From: Sulfuritalea sp.
GTDB lineage: Bacteria > Pseudomonadota > Gammaproteobacteria > Burkholderiales > Rhodocyclaceae
Length of the DNA stretch: 7,333 nt
Assembly: GCA_021738105.1 (NCBI GenBank)
Contig: JAIPCS010000172.1
Location: 1-7,333, forward strand
Direction: 5' to 3'
Below, piece after piece: positions 1 through 7,080 of the stretch; positions within the stretch are counted from its first letter, which is position 1, and every line of letters starts with the position of its first letter. A program made the translations under genes and the position numbers. The notes under the pieces are model-generated. The model was not told the origin of the DNA, did no database searches, and worked only from the letters and a program-made list of their open reading frames with translations.

Positions 1-194
1 TGTCGACCATCGATTTCGCTTGTCCGACAGGCGCAGACATTCCGATTGAAGAGCGGGCTGTGGAAGGAGTCAATGCTGGCGCGACGCCGGTCTCCAATCC
101 GGCTTTTCATGTAACGCCCGCCGCACTGGTCAGCGGCATTATTTCCGAACGCGGTATTGCCGCAGCCGATTCGCTAGGCCAGTGGCAGCAATGA
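1..194 (+). CDS. mtnA: S-methyl-5-thioribose-1-phosphate isomerase, C-terminal end (partial)
   Basis: Only the last 63 codons are present (frame begins at base 3, TGA at 192-194). MtnA is a cytosolic aldose-ketose isomerase of the eIF2B-like fold. It converts 5-methylthioribose-1-phosphate to 5-methylthioribulose-1-phosphate in salvage of methylthioadenosine, and related enzymes also accept 5-deoxyribose-1-phosphate. Recognition rests on the family's C-terminal signatures: a [11 protein letters not shown] stretch, then the NPAF-x-VTP motif and SGIISERG. The catalytic Cys and Asp lie upstream of the window and cannot be checked. Where most family members, as I remember them, read NPAFDVTP, this protein has His (codon 108-110). 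The stop codon overlaps the next gene's ATG (ATGA), so the two genes are probably one translationally coupled operon. The upstream partner, perhaps a phosphorylase (mtnP) or a kinase (mtnK), is out of view. Confidence 0.9.
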   Translation, partial: STIDFACPTGADIPIEERAVEGVNAGATPVSNPAFHVTPAALVSGIISERGIAAADSLGQWQQ

Positions 195-898
195 GTACTT
201 CGACCGGGAAGCTTGCCGCCAAGGTGCTCGCCACGGCGCGCGCCATGAACGCTTCGGGAATCAATCGCGGCAGTGCGGGAAATGTCAGCGCGCGTTGCGA
301 AGAAGGATTCATCATTACACCGACCGGCATGGCCTACGAAACATGCGCTGACGACGACATGGTGATTGTCGACCTGGATGGACGTCTGCGAAAAGCCGGC
401 GATGGCGCGCTCTGCGTACCTGGGATTCCGCTTCGCGAACGGGTAACGGCGGGCAGACAACGCAAGCCGTCGTCCGAATGGCGCTTTCATCGCGACATCT
501 ATGCGGCACGAACGGAGGCGGGAGCGGTCGTACATACGCATTCACCGTTTGCCACCGCGCTGGCCTGCCAGGGGATGTCCGTCCCGGCTTTTCATTACAT
601 GGTGGCGCGCTTTGGCGGAGCCGACGTGCGCTGTGCGACCTATGCCACCTTCGGCAGTCAGGAGTTGTCCGATGCGATCATCATCGCCCTGGACCGGCGT
701 TGTGCCTGCTTGATGGCGCATCACGGCATGGTGGTGTTTGGCCGCGACTGTGATCATGCGCTGGAACTGGCCGTTGAACTGGAAACCCTGTGCGAACAGT
801 TCTGGCGAGTCTCGCAACTGGGTCAGCCGCAGTTGCTCGATGATGCCGAAATGGCCCGCGTGCTGGCGAAATTCGCCAGCTATGGCCAGCAGGAGTAG
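191..898 (+). CDS. Class II aldolase, fuculose-phosphate aldolase type (likely 5-methylthioribulose-1-P / 5-deoxyribulose-1-P aldolase)
   Basis: The 235-residue protein aligns along its whole length with E. coli FucA (about 215 residues). Shared stretches include [29 protein letters not shown] and the C-terminal VLAKFASYG. The catalytic Glu is visible (E96 in SSEWRFH), as are the three zinc-binding His (H115 and H117 in VHTH, H178 in AHHGM). Such enzymes cleave ketose-1-phosphates to DHAP and an aldehyde. Placement directly behind mtnA, with a 4-base ATGA overlap, suggests the substrate is the MtnA product, as for the Ald2 enzyme of the DHAP shunt. Methylthioribulose-phosphate dehydratase (MtnB) belongs to the same superfamily and is the alternative, but the resemblance here is to FucA. 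About 20 extra residues (roughly 68-88) sit just before the catalytic Glu and account for the extra length. ATG 191 is chosen over an in-frame GTG at 182 because of the overlap with the mtnA stop; no strong ribosome site precedes either. Confidence 0.85.
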   Translation: MSTSTGKLAAKVLATARAMNASGINRGSAGNVSARCEEGFIITPTGMAYETCADDDMVIVDLDGRLRKAGDGALCVPGIPLRERVTAGRQRKPSSEWRFHRDIYAARTEAGAVVHTHSPFATALACQGMSVPAFHYMVARFGGADVRCATYATFGSQELSDAIIIALDRRCACLMAHHGMVVFGRDCDHALELAVELETLCEQFWRVSQLGQPQLLDDAEMARVLAKFASYGQQE

Positions 899-904
899 CG
901 GCGG

Positions 905-930
905 CCGTTCCTATTCGCCGTTCCTATTCG
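905..930. repeat. Perfect 13-bp tandem duplication at the convergent gene junction
   Basis: The unit CCGTTCCTATTCG occurs twice, back to back, at 905-917 and 918-930. The second unit contains the fbp stop codon (924-926, read on the minus strand) and its last Glu codon. The first unit lies entirely between the two convergent genes. Because fbp stops within the copy it reaches first, the duplication does not alter the protein. The sequence cannot show whether it is a recent slippage event or is fixed. Confidence 0.9.
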
Positions 931-1922
931 TTGTGGTAGCGCGTCACGCGCTCCACTTCCTGCTTCGAACCGAGAATCACGGGTATTCGCTGGTGCAGGC
1001 GTTCCGGCTGGATGTCGAGAATGCGCTGCCGACCGTCGGTGGCGGCACCGCCGGCCTGCTCGACGATGAATGCCATCGGATTGGCTTCGTACATGATGCG
1101 CAGCTTGCCGCCCTGGGCGCGTGTCTTGCTGTCGAGCGGGTAGAGAAAGACTCCACCGCGACTCAGAATGCGATGCACGTCCGCGACCATTGACGCCACC
1201 CAGCGCATGTTGAAGTCCTGCCCACGCGGGCCATCCTTTCCTGCCAGCAGTTCGTCGACATAGCGTTTGACCGGTGCATCCCAGTAGCGGGCATTTGACG
1301 CGTTGATCGCAAACTCACGGGTTTCCTCGGGAATCTTCACGTTCGCCTGGGTCAGGACAAAGCGGCCAAACTCGCGGTCCAGGGTGAATACATTGACACC
1401 GTCACCCAGACTCAGCACCAGCAAGGTCGTCGGTCCATACACCGCATAGCCGGCGCAGACCTGCTTCGCTCCAGGTTGCAAAAAAGCCTGCTCGGTGGGG
1501 TCCATGCCTTCAGGGCAGCGCAGCACCGAAAAAATCGTACCGACCGACACATTCACGTCGATATTCGAGGAGCCGTCGAGCGGATCGAACAACAACAAAA
1601 ATTCGCCCTTCGGATAGCGGTTCGGAATGGCATGCGGCAGTTCCATTTCTTCCGAGGCCATGCCGGCGAGATGACCACCCCATTCGTTGGCGTCGAGCAG
1701 AATTTCATTGGAGATCACATCAAGCTTCTTTTGCACCTCGCCCTGGATGTTGTCGCTCCCGGCGCTGCCCAGTACATCGGCCAGACTGCCCTTGCCGATG
1801 GCAATGGAAATTGCCTTGCAGGCACGCGAGACAACTTCAATCAGAAGCCGCAGATCAGGGGAGATGACATTCTTGTCGCGTTGTTCTTCAATCAGGAAAC
1901 GGGAGAGGGTGACGGGGCGCAT
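924..1922 (-). CDS. fbp: Fructose-1,6-bisphosphatase class I
   Basis: This gene encodes a 332-residue cytosolic enzyme, the same length as E. coli Fbp, that hydrolyses fructose-1,6-bisphosphate to fructose-6-phosphate in gluconeogenesis and, in autotrophs, the Calvin cycle. Visible signatures are GEVQKKLDV (residues 61-69), ASEEME (89-94), the metal and phosphate site [13 protein letters not shown] (112-124, with D113 and D116), and [15 protein letters not shown] (271-285, with the metal-binding Glu at 279). The stretch [20 protein letters not shown] is typical of the betaproteobacterial form. The ATG at 1920-1922 is the first usable start, since an in-frame TAG lies three codons upstream; no clear Shine-Dalgarno precedes it. 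The gene lies downstream of the HD-GYP gene on the same strand, but the 126-base gap holds its own -10 box, so it may be transcribed separately. It converges on the aldolase gene, and no terminator is visible between them. AMP inhibition, common in this family, cannot be judged from sequence alone. Confidence 0.97.
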   Translation of the reverse strand: MRPVTLSRFLIEEQRDKNVISPDLRLLIEVVSRACKAISIAIGKGSLADVLGSAGSDNIQGEVQKKLDVISNEILLDANEWGGHLAGMASEEMELPHAIPNRYPKGEFLLLFDPLDGSSNIDVNVSVGTIFSVLRCPEGMDPTEQAFLQPGAKQVCAGYAVYGPTTLLVLSLGDGVNVFTLDREFGRFVLTQANVKIPEETREFAINASNARYWDAPVKRYVDELLAGKDGPRGQDFNMRWVASMVADVHRILSRGGVFLYPLDSKTRAQGGKLRIMYEANPMAFIVEQAGGAATDGRQRILDIQPERLHQRIPVILGSKQEVERVTRYHNE

Positions 1923-1957
1923 GATCGGCTACGGGTGGCGGATGAAATGAGGATCAA

Positions 1958-1963
1958 ATTATA
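1958..1963 (-). promoter_or_regulatory. Candidate -10 box for fbp
   Basis: Read on the minus strand this is a perfect TATAAT, 35 bases upstream of the fbp ATG. That would put the transcription start near 1951 and give a leader of about 28 bases. No good -35 hexamer lies 15-19 bases further upstream, and there is no TG extension. The promoter may therefore need an activator, or the match may be chance. If it is real, fbp is expressed independently of the HD-GYP gene. Confidence 0.45.
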
Positions 1964-2048
1964 CCGGGGCATGGTTTGCCTCGGCCTCGACGGTTTCTTG
2001 CCCTGTCCGGTGCGTGCGATCCTCCGTTGGCCCCTCCCGCTCCAGCAT

Positions 2049-3137
2049 TCAGGTCTCGAGCAGGTTGCGAATCACTTGATTGAAATGATCGATCCACACC
2101 GCTGAGAACTGTTTGTCACTGGCATTGATCTCCGCGACCGCACGCAGCAGCGAACGTCCTTCGCCGCGGTGGCTGTGCTTCAGTGTGACTGACTCGAAGG
2201 CGTCGATGATGGCGAGAATCTTGGCGCCGGCAACGATTTGATCCTCCTTCAGCCCATCGGGATAGCCTCTGCCGTCGACCATTTCGTGATGCTGGGCGAT
2301 CATTTCTGCGGCACCCTTCCAACCTGTCATACGCTCGGCAAGTCCGGCAGCGAAAGACGGATGTTCATGCATGACCTGCCGCTCGTCATCTTTCAGTACG
2401 CCGACTTTGAGCCAGATTGATTCCGGCAGAAACATCATGCCGATATCGTGAAGATAGACGGCTGCCTCAAGTTGTGCGGGATCTACCGGGTTGCCGGCGC
2501 GGGCATTGGTTTCGAGTGCAAGACGCAGCAGGCGCTCGTTGCGTCCCTTGAACAGAGGCGAATAAGTTTCCAGTTGCAGGGCAAGTCGCTTGAAGAACTT
2601 CAGGTCAGTCGCGTTGTCGCCGCTTGCCATGGCGCCAGGTAACAACTTTGCTTCCGCACCCGCCGGGCGAAAGCCGGTGACAGCTTCGATCAGCGCGACG
2701 ATGCCGGCGTCAAGCGCGGAGTTTTCGCGAACGCTCAAGTGATCGAGGCCATTGATCAGCGTATCGAGTTTCAAGGGGACAAGCGAACGCCTGTCGAACA
2801 GGGCTTCGATCGCCAGCTCCAGACGATCAATTGCCAAAAGAGTGATTTCCGCCAGAAGCGGCGAAAACTTTAGCGAGCCTTCGCGCACCCTCGCCAGAAG
2901 GCTCTCGATGGGATGCGCGATTCTGACGCCCAGCTCGACCCGGCAGATTCCAGCGTCGCCTTTGATGGTGTGCAAGGCACGGAACAGCGAGGCGATCGAT
3001 TCGGAGTCATGAGGGTCGCGTCGCAAATTGCTGACCTGGCGTTCCAGCGTTGTCACGTGATCGTTCAGCGCATCGCGAAACTCGATCAACTGGCTTCGAT
3101 CGACAACCAGATCGTATGGTGCGGTGGATGTACTCAT
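2049..3137 (-). CDS. Hpt domain + HD-GYP domain protein (putative c-di-GMP phosphodiesterase)
   Basis: This 362-residue protein has no signal peptide or membrane segment. Residues about 10-115 form a histidine phosphotransfer (Hpt) domain with the signature LFRALHTIKGDAG; the phosphorylatable His is H56. Residues about 180-355 form an HD-GYP domain, a family that hydrolyses c-di-GMP. It shows LHDIG (H230, D231), MHEHP (H259), HHEMVDGRGYPDGL (H283, H284, GYP at 291-293) and IIDAF (D312). Two positions depart from the family pattern as I know it. The early metal-ligand His of the GxHxR motif appears replaced by Asn (N200 in GRNER), and the usual Lys after LHDIG is Met (M234). Metal binding may be altered, so activity is likely but not certain. 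HD-GYP domains are more often joined to receiver domains; an Hpt domain suggests it takes phosphate from a hybrid kinase or receiver. The start has a good GGAG site 7 bases upstream. It is divergent from the GGDEF-EAL gene. Confidence 0.9.
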   Translation of the reverse strand: MSTSTAPYDLVVDRSQLIEFRDALNDHVTTLERQVSNLRRDPHDSESIASLFRALHTIKGDAGICRVELGVRIAHPIESLLARVREGSLKFSPLLAEITLLAIDRLELAIEALFDRRSLVPLKLDTLINGLDHLSVRENSALDAGIVALIEAVTGFRPAGAEAKLLPGAMASGDNATDLKFFKRLALQLETYSPLFKGRNERLLRLALETNARAGNPVDPAQLEAAVYLHDIGMMFLPESIWLKVGVLKDDERQVMHEHPSFAAGLAERMTGWKGAAEMIAQHHEMVDGRGYPDGLKEDQIVAGAKILAIIDAFESVTLKHSHRGEGRSLLRAVAEINASDKQFSAVWIDHFNQVIRNLLET

Positions 3138-3144
3138 GTGCGAT

Positions 3145-3150
3145 CTCCGG
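3145..3150 (-). promoter_or_regulatory. Ribosome binding site of the Hpt-HD-GYP gene
   Basis: On the minus strand this reads CCGGAG. The GGAG core ends 7 bases before the ATG at 3135-3137, which supports that start over internal alternatives. Confidence 0.7.
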
Positions 3151-3194
3151 AAGCTTTGAGTGACTGCGGGGTGCCGACCCGGACCAAGCCGATG

Positions 3195-3228
3195 TCGATA
3201 ATATCGATCCTAAGCAAGAAGGCGACAA
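3195..3228 (-). promoter_or_regulatory. 13-bp palindrome overlapping a candidate promoter of the Hpt-HD-GYP gene
   Basis: TCGATA and TATCGA (3195-3200 and 3202-3207) are perfect inverted arms around a single base, inside the 206-base divergent region. On the minus strand the centre gives a -10-like TATTAT (3198-3203), with a -35-like TTGTCG at 3223-3228. The 19-base spacing is longer than ideal. An operator overlapping the -10 would suit a repressor acting on one or both divergent genes. The palindrome is seen directly; its role is inferred. Confidence 0.35.
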
Positions 3229-3302
3229 CGAGCTCAAAAAACGTAGCATAGATCCAAAACCGGGCAATTATCGAATACCGTTCAGCAAGGTTATGCCCGT
3301 AA

Positions 3303-3329
3303 TTGAAACGCTCACTTTGCTGCTATTCT
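3303..3329 (+). promoter_or_regulatory. Candidate promoter of the CBS-PAS-GGDEF-EAL gene
   Basis: TTGAAA (3303-3308, 5 of 6 matches to the -35 consensus) is followed after 15 bases by an extended -10, TGC-TATTCT (TATTCT at 3324-3329). The spacing is short, but the TG extension can compensate. The predicted transcript start near 3336 leaves only about 8 bases before the TTG at 3344 and about 23 before the in-frame GTG at 3359, which bears on the start choice. Confidence 0.4.
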
Positions 3330-3343
3330 CAGTGCTCTGAGCC

Positions 3344-6300
3344 TTGCGGGTAAAGCAGGTGGACGCCCTTTCCCTTGAATCGATAATCACTGTTGACGTG
3401 GTGACATGCAGTGCCGGTGAGGCGCTGGGCGAGGTGTTGCACACCATGGAGCAGAGACGGATCAGTTGCATTGTGGTGGTTGACGAACAACACCGCCCCC
3501 GCGGTATTTTCACTGAACGTGATGTTGTGGCCTTGCTTGCCGAGGGGACGATCGACCCTGGACGCCGGATTGGCGACGTGATGAGTTGCCCCGTCGCGAC
3601 CCAGGCGCTTTCGGTCGGTTACCGCGATGCTTACCTGTATATGGTCGATCACGGCGTCCACCACCTGGTAGCTGTTGATGGCGATGGACGTTTGGCAGGC
3701 GTGCTGTCCGAGGCGGGCTTCCTTGAATATCTCGGCGATGAGTACCTCGTGGAGCTAAAAACCGTCCGGATGGTGATGAGCCAGAGCATTGCCACGCTCG
3801 CCGGCAGGGTACCGCTGCTCGACGCGTTGCGTCTGATGCGCGAAAGCAAAAGCGATCATGTGATCGTTACCGAAGCAGGTGTTCCGACAGGCATGCTGAC
3901 AGATCGGGATGTTGTACGTCTTGCCGGTCGCGGCGAGCATTTGCAGACGCCGCTGTGCGAGCTAATGACGCCGGAAGTTCATGTCATAGCACCCGATCTG
4001 CCGTTGCCGCAAGCGGTGAAACGCATGGCCGAGTTGGGTGTACGCCGCTTGCTGGTGATTGAAGAGGGCCGCTTGCTTGGCGTGCTGACGCGCAGCGGCA
4101 TCGTTCGGACCATGCAAGGCGGCGATGTCGAATTTCTGCGCAATACCGTTGCTCGACTTAAGCACACACTGGTCAAGCCCGGCGGGCGCTACAGCGAATT
4201 CGGACGGCACATGATTCTCGGTGGAGTGCTCGACCGCATCGGCGACGGCGTCTTCCTGGCGGATGCCGAGAGTGGAGTTCTTGTCGAGACCAATGACCGT
4301 GCCGGTGAGCTGCTGGGGTATTCACGCGAAGAGATTCTGGGTCGCCATGTATGGGATATTTCCATCCGGTTTGACGACGTCGCTACATGGCGCGCATGGG
4401 GTGTGGGGTTGACCGAGCAGGTCCGCGTTGTCGATAGCGACTTCCGTCATCGAGACGGCAGTTCGCTGCCGGTCGAGGTTCGAATTTATCGGGTGCGGGA
4501 GGGGCAGCGTTTTCTGAATGTGGCCATATTTCGCGACGCCACGGCCAAGCGCAAGATTGAAAGCGCGTTGCGCGAAGGCGAGCGCTACTACCAACATGTG
4601 ATCGACAGCGCTATCGACGGTTACTTCGCCATGGACCAGAAGCGATGTTTTATTGAAGTCAATGACACGCTATGCAATCTGTTCGGCTATCCGCGTGAAG
4701 AATGGCTGGGCAAAACGCCGATCAGCTTTGTCGCCGAGGAGAGCCGCGCCGAATTGATTGCGCAGATGCAGCGCATCGACGTTACCGATCAGCGCAGATA
4801 TCAACTGATGGCGCTGCGCAAGGACGGTACGACTTTTCCCATGCTGCTCAACAACACCACTCACCGCGACGAAAACGGTGAGGTTCTGGGTTCTTTCGGT
4901 TTCATCACCGATCTCACGCCGATTCTGGAGGCGCAGCGCGCCGTGGCCGAATCCGAGCGGGAATTGCGCGGCATTCTGGATAACCTGCAAGACACCTACT
5001 ACCGCACCGACCAGGAGGGTCGGATCGTACGCGCTTCACGCTCGGTCGAACAGTTGCTCGGATATTCAGCCGAGGAGATGTTGGGACTCAAACTGACCGA
5101 TTTCTACTGTTCGCAAACAGACCGCGATAAATTTCTCGCCGAGATGGCGGCGAATGGAGGTCATATTACGGGGGGCGAGTCACGATTGCGGCACAAGGAT
5201 GGTCACGAGGTCTGGGTGCGCACCACTGCCCACTTCATGGTTGACGCGGATGGCAATGTCGTCGGTGTTGAGGGCACCACCCACGACAATACACGGCGAC
5301 GTCGCATCGAAGAAGAATTGCGACTGGCCGCGAAGGTGTTCGAGAGCAGTGGCGAAGCGATCATGATCACCGACGCTGAGGGCTGCATGATCTCGGTCAA
5401 CCGGGCGTTCACCAGAGTGACCGGTTATAGCGAGACAGACGCGGTCGGGCGCAATGCCCGCTTGCTGAGCTCGAGCCGGCATGGCCGCGAGTTTTTCAGC
5501 GACATGTGGCGGGAACTTCTTGGCAGCGGATACTGGCAAGGCGAAATGTGGAACAGGCGCAAGAATGGCGAAGTATTTCCTGAGTGGCTGAGCATTTCGT
5601 CGGTCCGCAACGCCGAGGAAAAGATCACCCATTTTGTCGCGATCTTTTCCGACATCAGTGAACGCAAGGCCGCCGAGGAGAAGATCGCTTTTCTCGCCCA
5701 TCACGATCCATTGACAGGATTGCCCAACCGTCTGCTGCTCAAAGATCGTTTGGAACGGGCGATTACACATGGTGAACGTGCGGGAGACAAGGTGGCACTG
5801 CTGTTTGTCGATCTTGATCGCTTCAAGGCAGTCAATGACACTTTTGGCCACCTGGTTGGAGACACCCTGCTGCGTGATGCGGCACAGCGACTGCTGGCTT
5901 GCGTTCGGGATTCCGACACCGTCAGCCGCCATGGCGGTGATGAATTTCTGGTGGTGTTGACGGATCTGAACAGTTCCGAGGTGCCGGCGCAGATTGCTGC
6001 AAAAATCATGGAGACACTGGGTGAGCCGTTTCACATTGACGCCCACGAAGCGGTGATTTCCGCCTCCGTCGGGATAGCGGTGTATCCGGACGATGGCGCT
6101 GATTTCGACGAACTGCTGAAGAAAGCCGATACAGCCATGTATCACGCCAAGGATTCCGGCCGCAACGTGTTTCGCTTTTATACCCAGCGCATGAACGCTG
6201 ACGCGCAGGAGCGGCTCGATCTGCACGGCCGTATGCGTCGGGCGCTGGAGCGCACCGAGTTTGTGTTGCATTACCAGCCGCTGATTGATTTGAAAACCGG

Positions 6301-6979
6301 CCGTATCGTGGGTGGCGAAGCGCTGGTGCGCTGGCAGAGTCCAGAGCAGGGCCTGGTGGCCCCCGGACAATTCATTCCCGCCGCAGAACACAGCGGTCTG
6401 ATCGTACCGCTTGGTGAATGGGTCTTGGCGGAGGCCTGCCGCGAATTGGCACACTGGCAAAAAGCGGGTTGCTCGCAGCTGTCGATGGCGGTGAATATAT
6501 CCTCGATCCAGTTTCGCCGCGGCGATGTCGAGCAGACGGTACGACAGGCCCTGGCCGCGTCCGGCGCGACTCCATCCATGCTGGAACTGGAACTTACCGA
6601 GTCGATCCTGATCGATGATGCCGAGCAAGTCCTGGCGACCATCCGGCAGTTGCAGGCACTGGGCGTGCGATTGGCAATTGACGATTTCGGTACCGGCTAT
6701 TCCAGCCTCTCCTACCTCAAGCGTTTCGCCGTAGACAAGTTGAAGATAGACCAGTCGTTTGTGCGCGATATTGTGTCGGATCCGGAGGATGCGGCGATCG
6801 TGCGCGCGGTGGTTCAGATGGCCAGAAGCCTGGGTTTGAACGTGGTGGCCGAAGGCGTCGAAACGGAAGCCGTGGCCGCTGGGCTGCTGGCCCTGGAGTG
6901 CGATTTGGCGCAAGGCTATTATTTCGGCAGGCCGATGCCGGCGGAGGAGTTTCGACGTCTGATCCAGCTCGAAGACTGA
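3344..6979 (+). CDS. CBS(x4)-PAS(x4)-GGDEF-EAL bifunctional c-di-GMP signalling protein
   Basis: This 1211-residue protein has no evident membrane segment, so it is probably a cytosolic sensor-effector. Order: four CBS domains in two pairs (about 8-130 and 140-260); PAS domains at about 290-405, 412-530, 538-655 and 660-775, each with the N-x-x-x-x-x-x-x-GY(S/P) type core and short helical linkers; GGDEF at about 780-945; EAL at about 955-1208. The cyclase site is intact (FVDLDRFK 821-828, GGDEF 864-868), as is the inhibitory RxxD site (RDSD 855-858, five residues before GGDEF). The phosphodiesterase residues are also all present: EAL 992-994, N1051, E1083, the DDFGTGYSSL motif (D1113, D1114), K1134, E1170 and Q1190. 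It could therefore make and degrade c-di-GMP, with direction set by CBS ligands (in other proteins adenine nucleotides or SAM) and PAS inputs. An in-frame TGA at 3338 bounds the start. TTG 3344 gives the longest frame, but GTG 3359 (1206 residues) fits the candidate promoter better. PAS4 has Ala in place of the LOV-type Cys. Confidence 0.95.
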   Translation: MRVKQVDALSLESIITVDVVTCSAGEALGEVLHTMEQRRISCIVVVDEQHRPRGIFTERDVVALLAEGTIDPGRRIGDVMSCPVATQALSVGYRDAYLYMVDHGVHHLVAVDGDGRLAGVLSEAGFLEYLGDEYLVELKTVRMVMSQSIATLAGRVPLLDALRLMRESKSDHVIVTEAGVPTGMLTDRDVVRLAGRGEHLQTPLCELMTPEVHVIAPDLPLPQAVKRMAELGVRRLLVIEEGRLLGVLTRSGIVRTMQGGDVEFLRNTVARLKHTLVKPGGRYSEFGRHMILGGVLDRIGDGVFLADAESGVLVETNDRAGELLGYSREEILGRHVWDISIRFDDVATWRAWGVGLTEQVRVVDSDFRHRDGSSLPVEVRIYRVREGQRFLNVAIFRDATAKRKIESALREGERYYQHVIDSAIDGYFAMDQKRCFIEVNDTLCNLFGYPREEWLGKTPISFVAEESRAELIAQMQRIDVTDQRRYQLMALRKDGTTFPMLLNNTTHRDENGEVLGSFGFITDLTPILEAQRAVAESERELRGILDNLQDTYYRTDQEGRIVRASRSVEQLLGYSAEEMLGLKLTDFYCSQTDRDKFLAEMAANGGHITGGESRLRHKDGHEVWVRTTAHFMVDADGNVVGVEGTTHDNTRRRRIEEELRLAAKVFESSGEAIMITDAEGCMISVNRAFTRVTGYSETDAVGRNARLLSSSRHGREFFSDMWRELLGSGYWQGEMWNRRKNGEVFPEWLSISSVRNAEEKITHFVAIFSDISERKAAEEKIAFLAHHDPLTGLPNRLLLKDRLERAITHGERAGDKVALLFVDLDRFKAVNDTFGHLVGDTLLRDAAQRLLACVRDSDTVSRHGGDEFLVVLTDLNSSEVPAQIAAKIMETLGEPFHIDAHEAVISASVGIAVYPDDGADFDELLKKADTAMYHAKDSGRNVFRFYTQRMNADAQERLDLHGRMRRALERTEFVLHYQPLIDLKTGRIVGGEALVRWQSPEQGLVAPGQFIPAAEHSGLIVPLGEWVLAEACRELAHWQKAGCSQLSMAVNISSIQFRRGDVEQTVRQALAASGATPSMLELELTESILIDDAEQVLATIRQLQALGVRLAIDDFGTGYSSLSYLKRFAVDKLKIDQSFVRDIVSDPEDAAIVRAVVQMARSLGLNVVAEGVETEAVAAGLLALECDLAQGYYFGRPMPAEEFRRLIQLED

Positions 6980-7042
6980 CGGATTTACGCATCCGGGCGA
7001 GCGAGGGCGTCTGCTGCGCTTTGCCGGGCACCCGTAAAAGCG
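6980..7042 (+). terminator. Weak hairpins after the GGDEF-EAL gene (possible terminator)
   Basis: Directly after the stop codon, CGGAT (6980-6984) can pair with ATCCG (6991-6995) across a 6-base loop. Further on, CGCTTT (7017-7022) pairs with AAAGCG (7037-7042) around an inner CGG/CCG stem, interrupted by a 2x2 mismatch. Neither is followed by a run of T, so neither is a classical intrinsic terminator. Termination here may be Rho-dependent, or may not occur. Confidence 0.25.
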
Positions 7043-7080
7043 TCGAAAAAGTCATTCGGAAATTCGGATACAAATACTTA

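Noticed and set aside
182..190. GTG start giving the aldolase three more residues
   Set aside because: The ATG at 191 forms the classical ATGA overlap with mtnA and has a FucA-like N-terminus; the GTG has no better ribosome site.
107..541. Minus-strand open frame opposite mtnA and the aldolase
   Set aside because: It is a reverse shadow of two recognisable genes; its Arg- and Ala-rich composition is not protein-like.
898..924. Bidirectional terminator between the convergent aldolase and fbp genes
   Set aside because: The short gap holds the tandem repeat but no inverted repeat or T run.
1476..2105. 209-codon plus-strand open frame opposite fbp and the end of the HD-GYP gene
   Set aside because: It overlaps two well-supported minus-strand genes antisense, has no known motif and no credible ribosome site.
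3188..3195. GCCGATGT resembling a flagellar sigma-28 -10 element
   Set aside because: No TAAA-type -35 lies at the right distance upstream, so it is most likely a chance match.
5440..5475. PAS4 segment GRNARLLSS, resembling the LOV photoreceptor motif
   Set aside because: The photoactive Cys of LOV domains is Ala here, and this form is common in ordinary proteobacterial PAS domains.
5180..6913. 577-codon open frame on the minus strand inside the GGDEF-EAL gene
   Set aside because: It lies wholly antisense to a gene with unmistakable conserved motifs. Its translation shows no recognisable domain and looks like the reverse reading of a GC-rich coding strand.
7025..7034. CGGGCACCCG as a stand-alone terminator hairpin
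   Set aside because: The loop would be two bases and no T run follows. It only makes sense as the inner part of the weak 7017-7042 hairpin.
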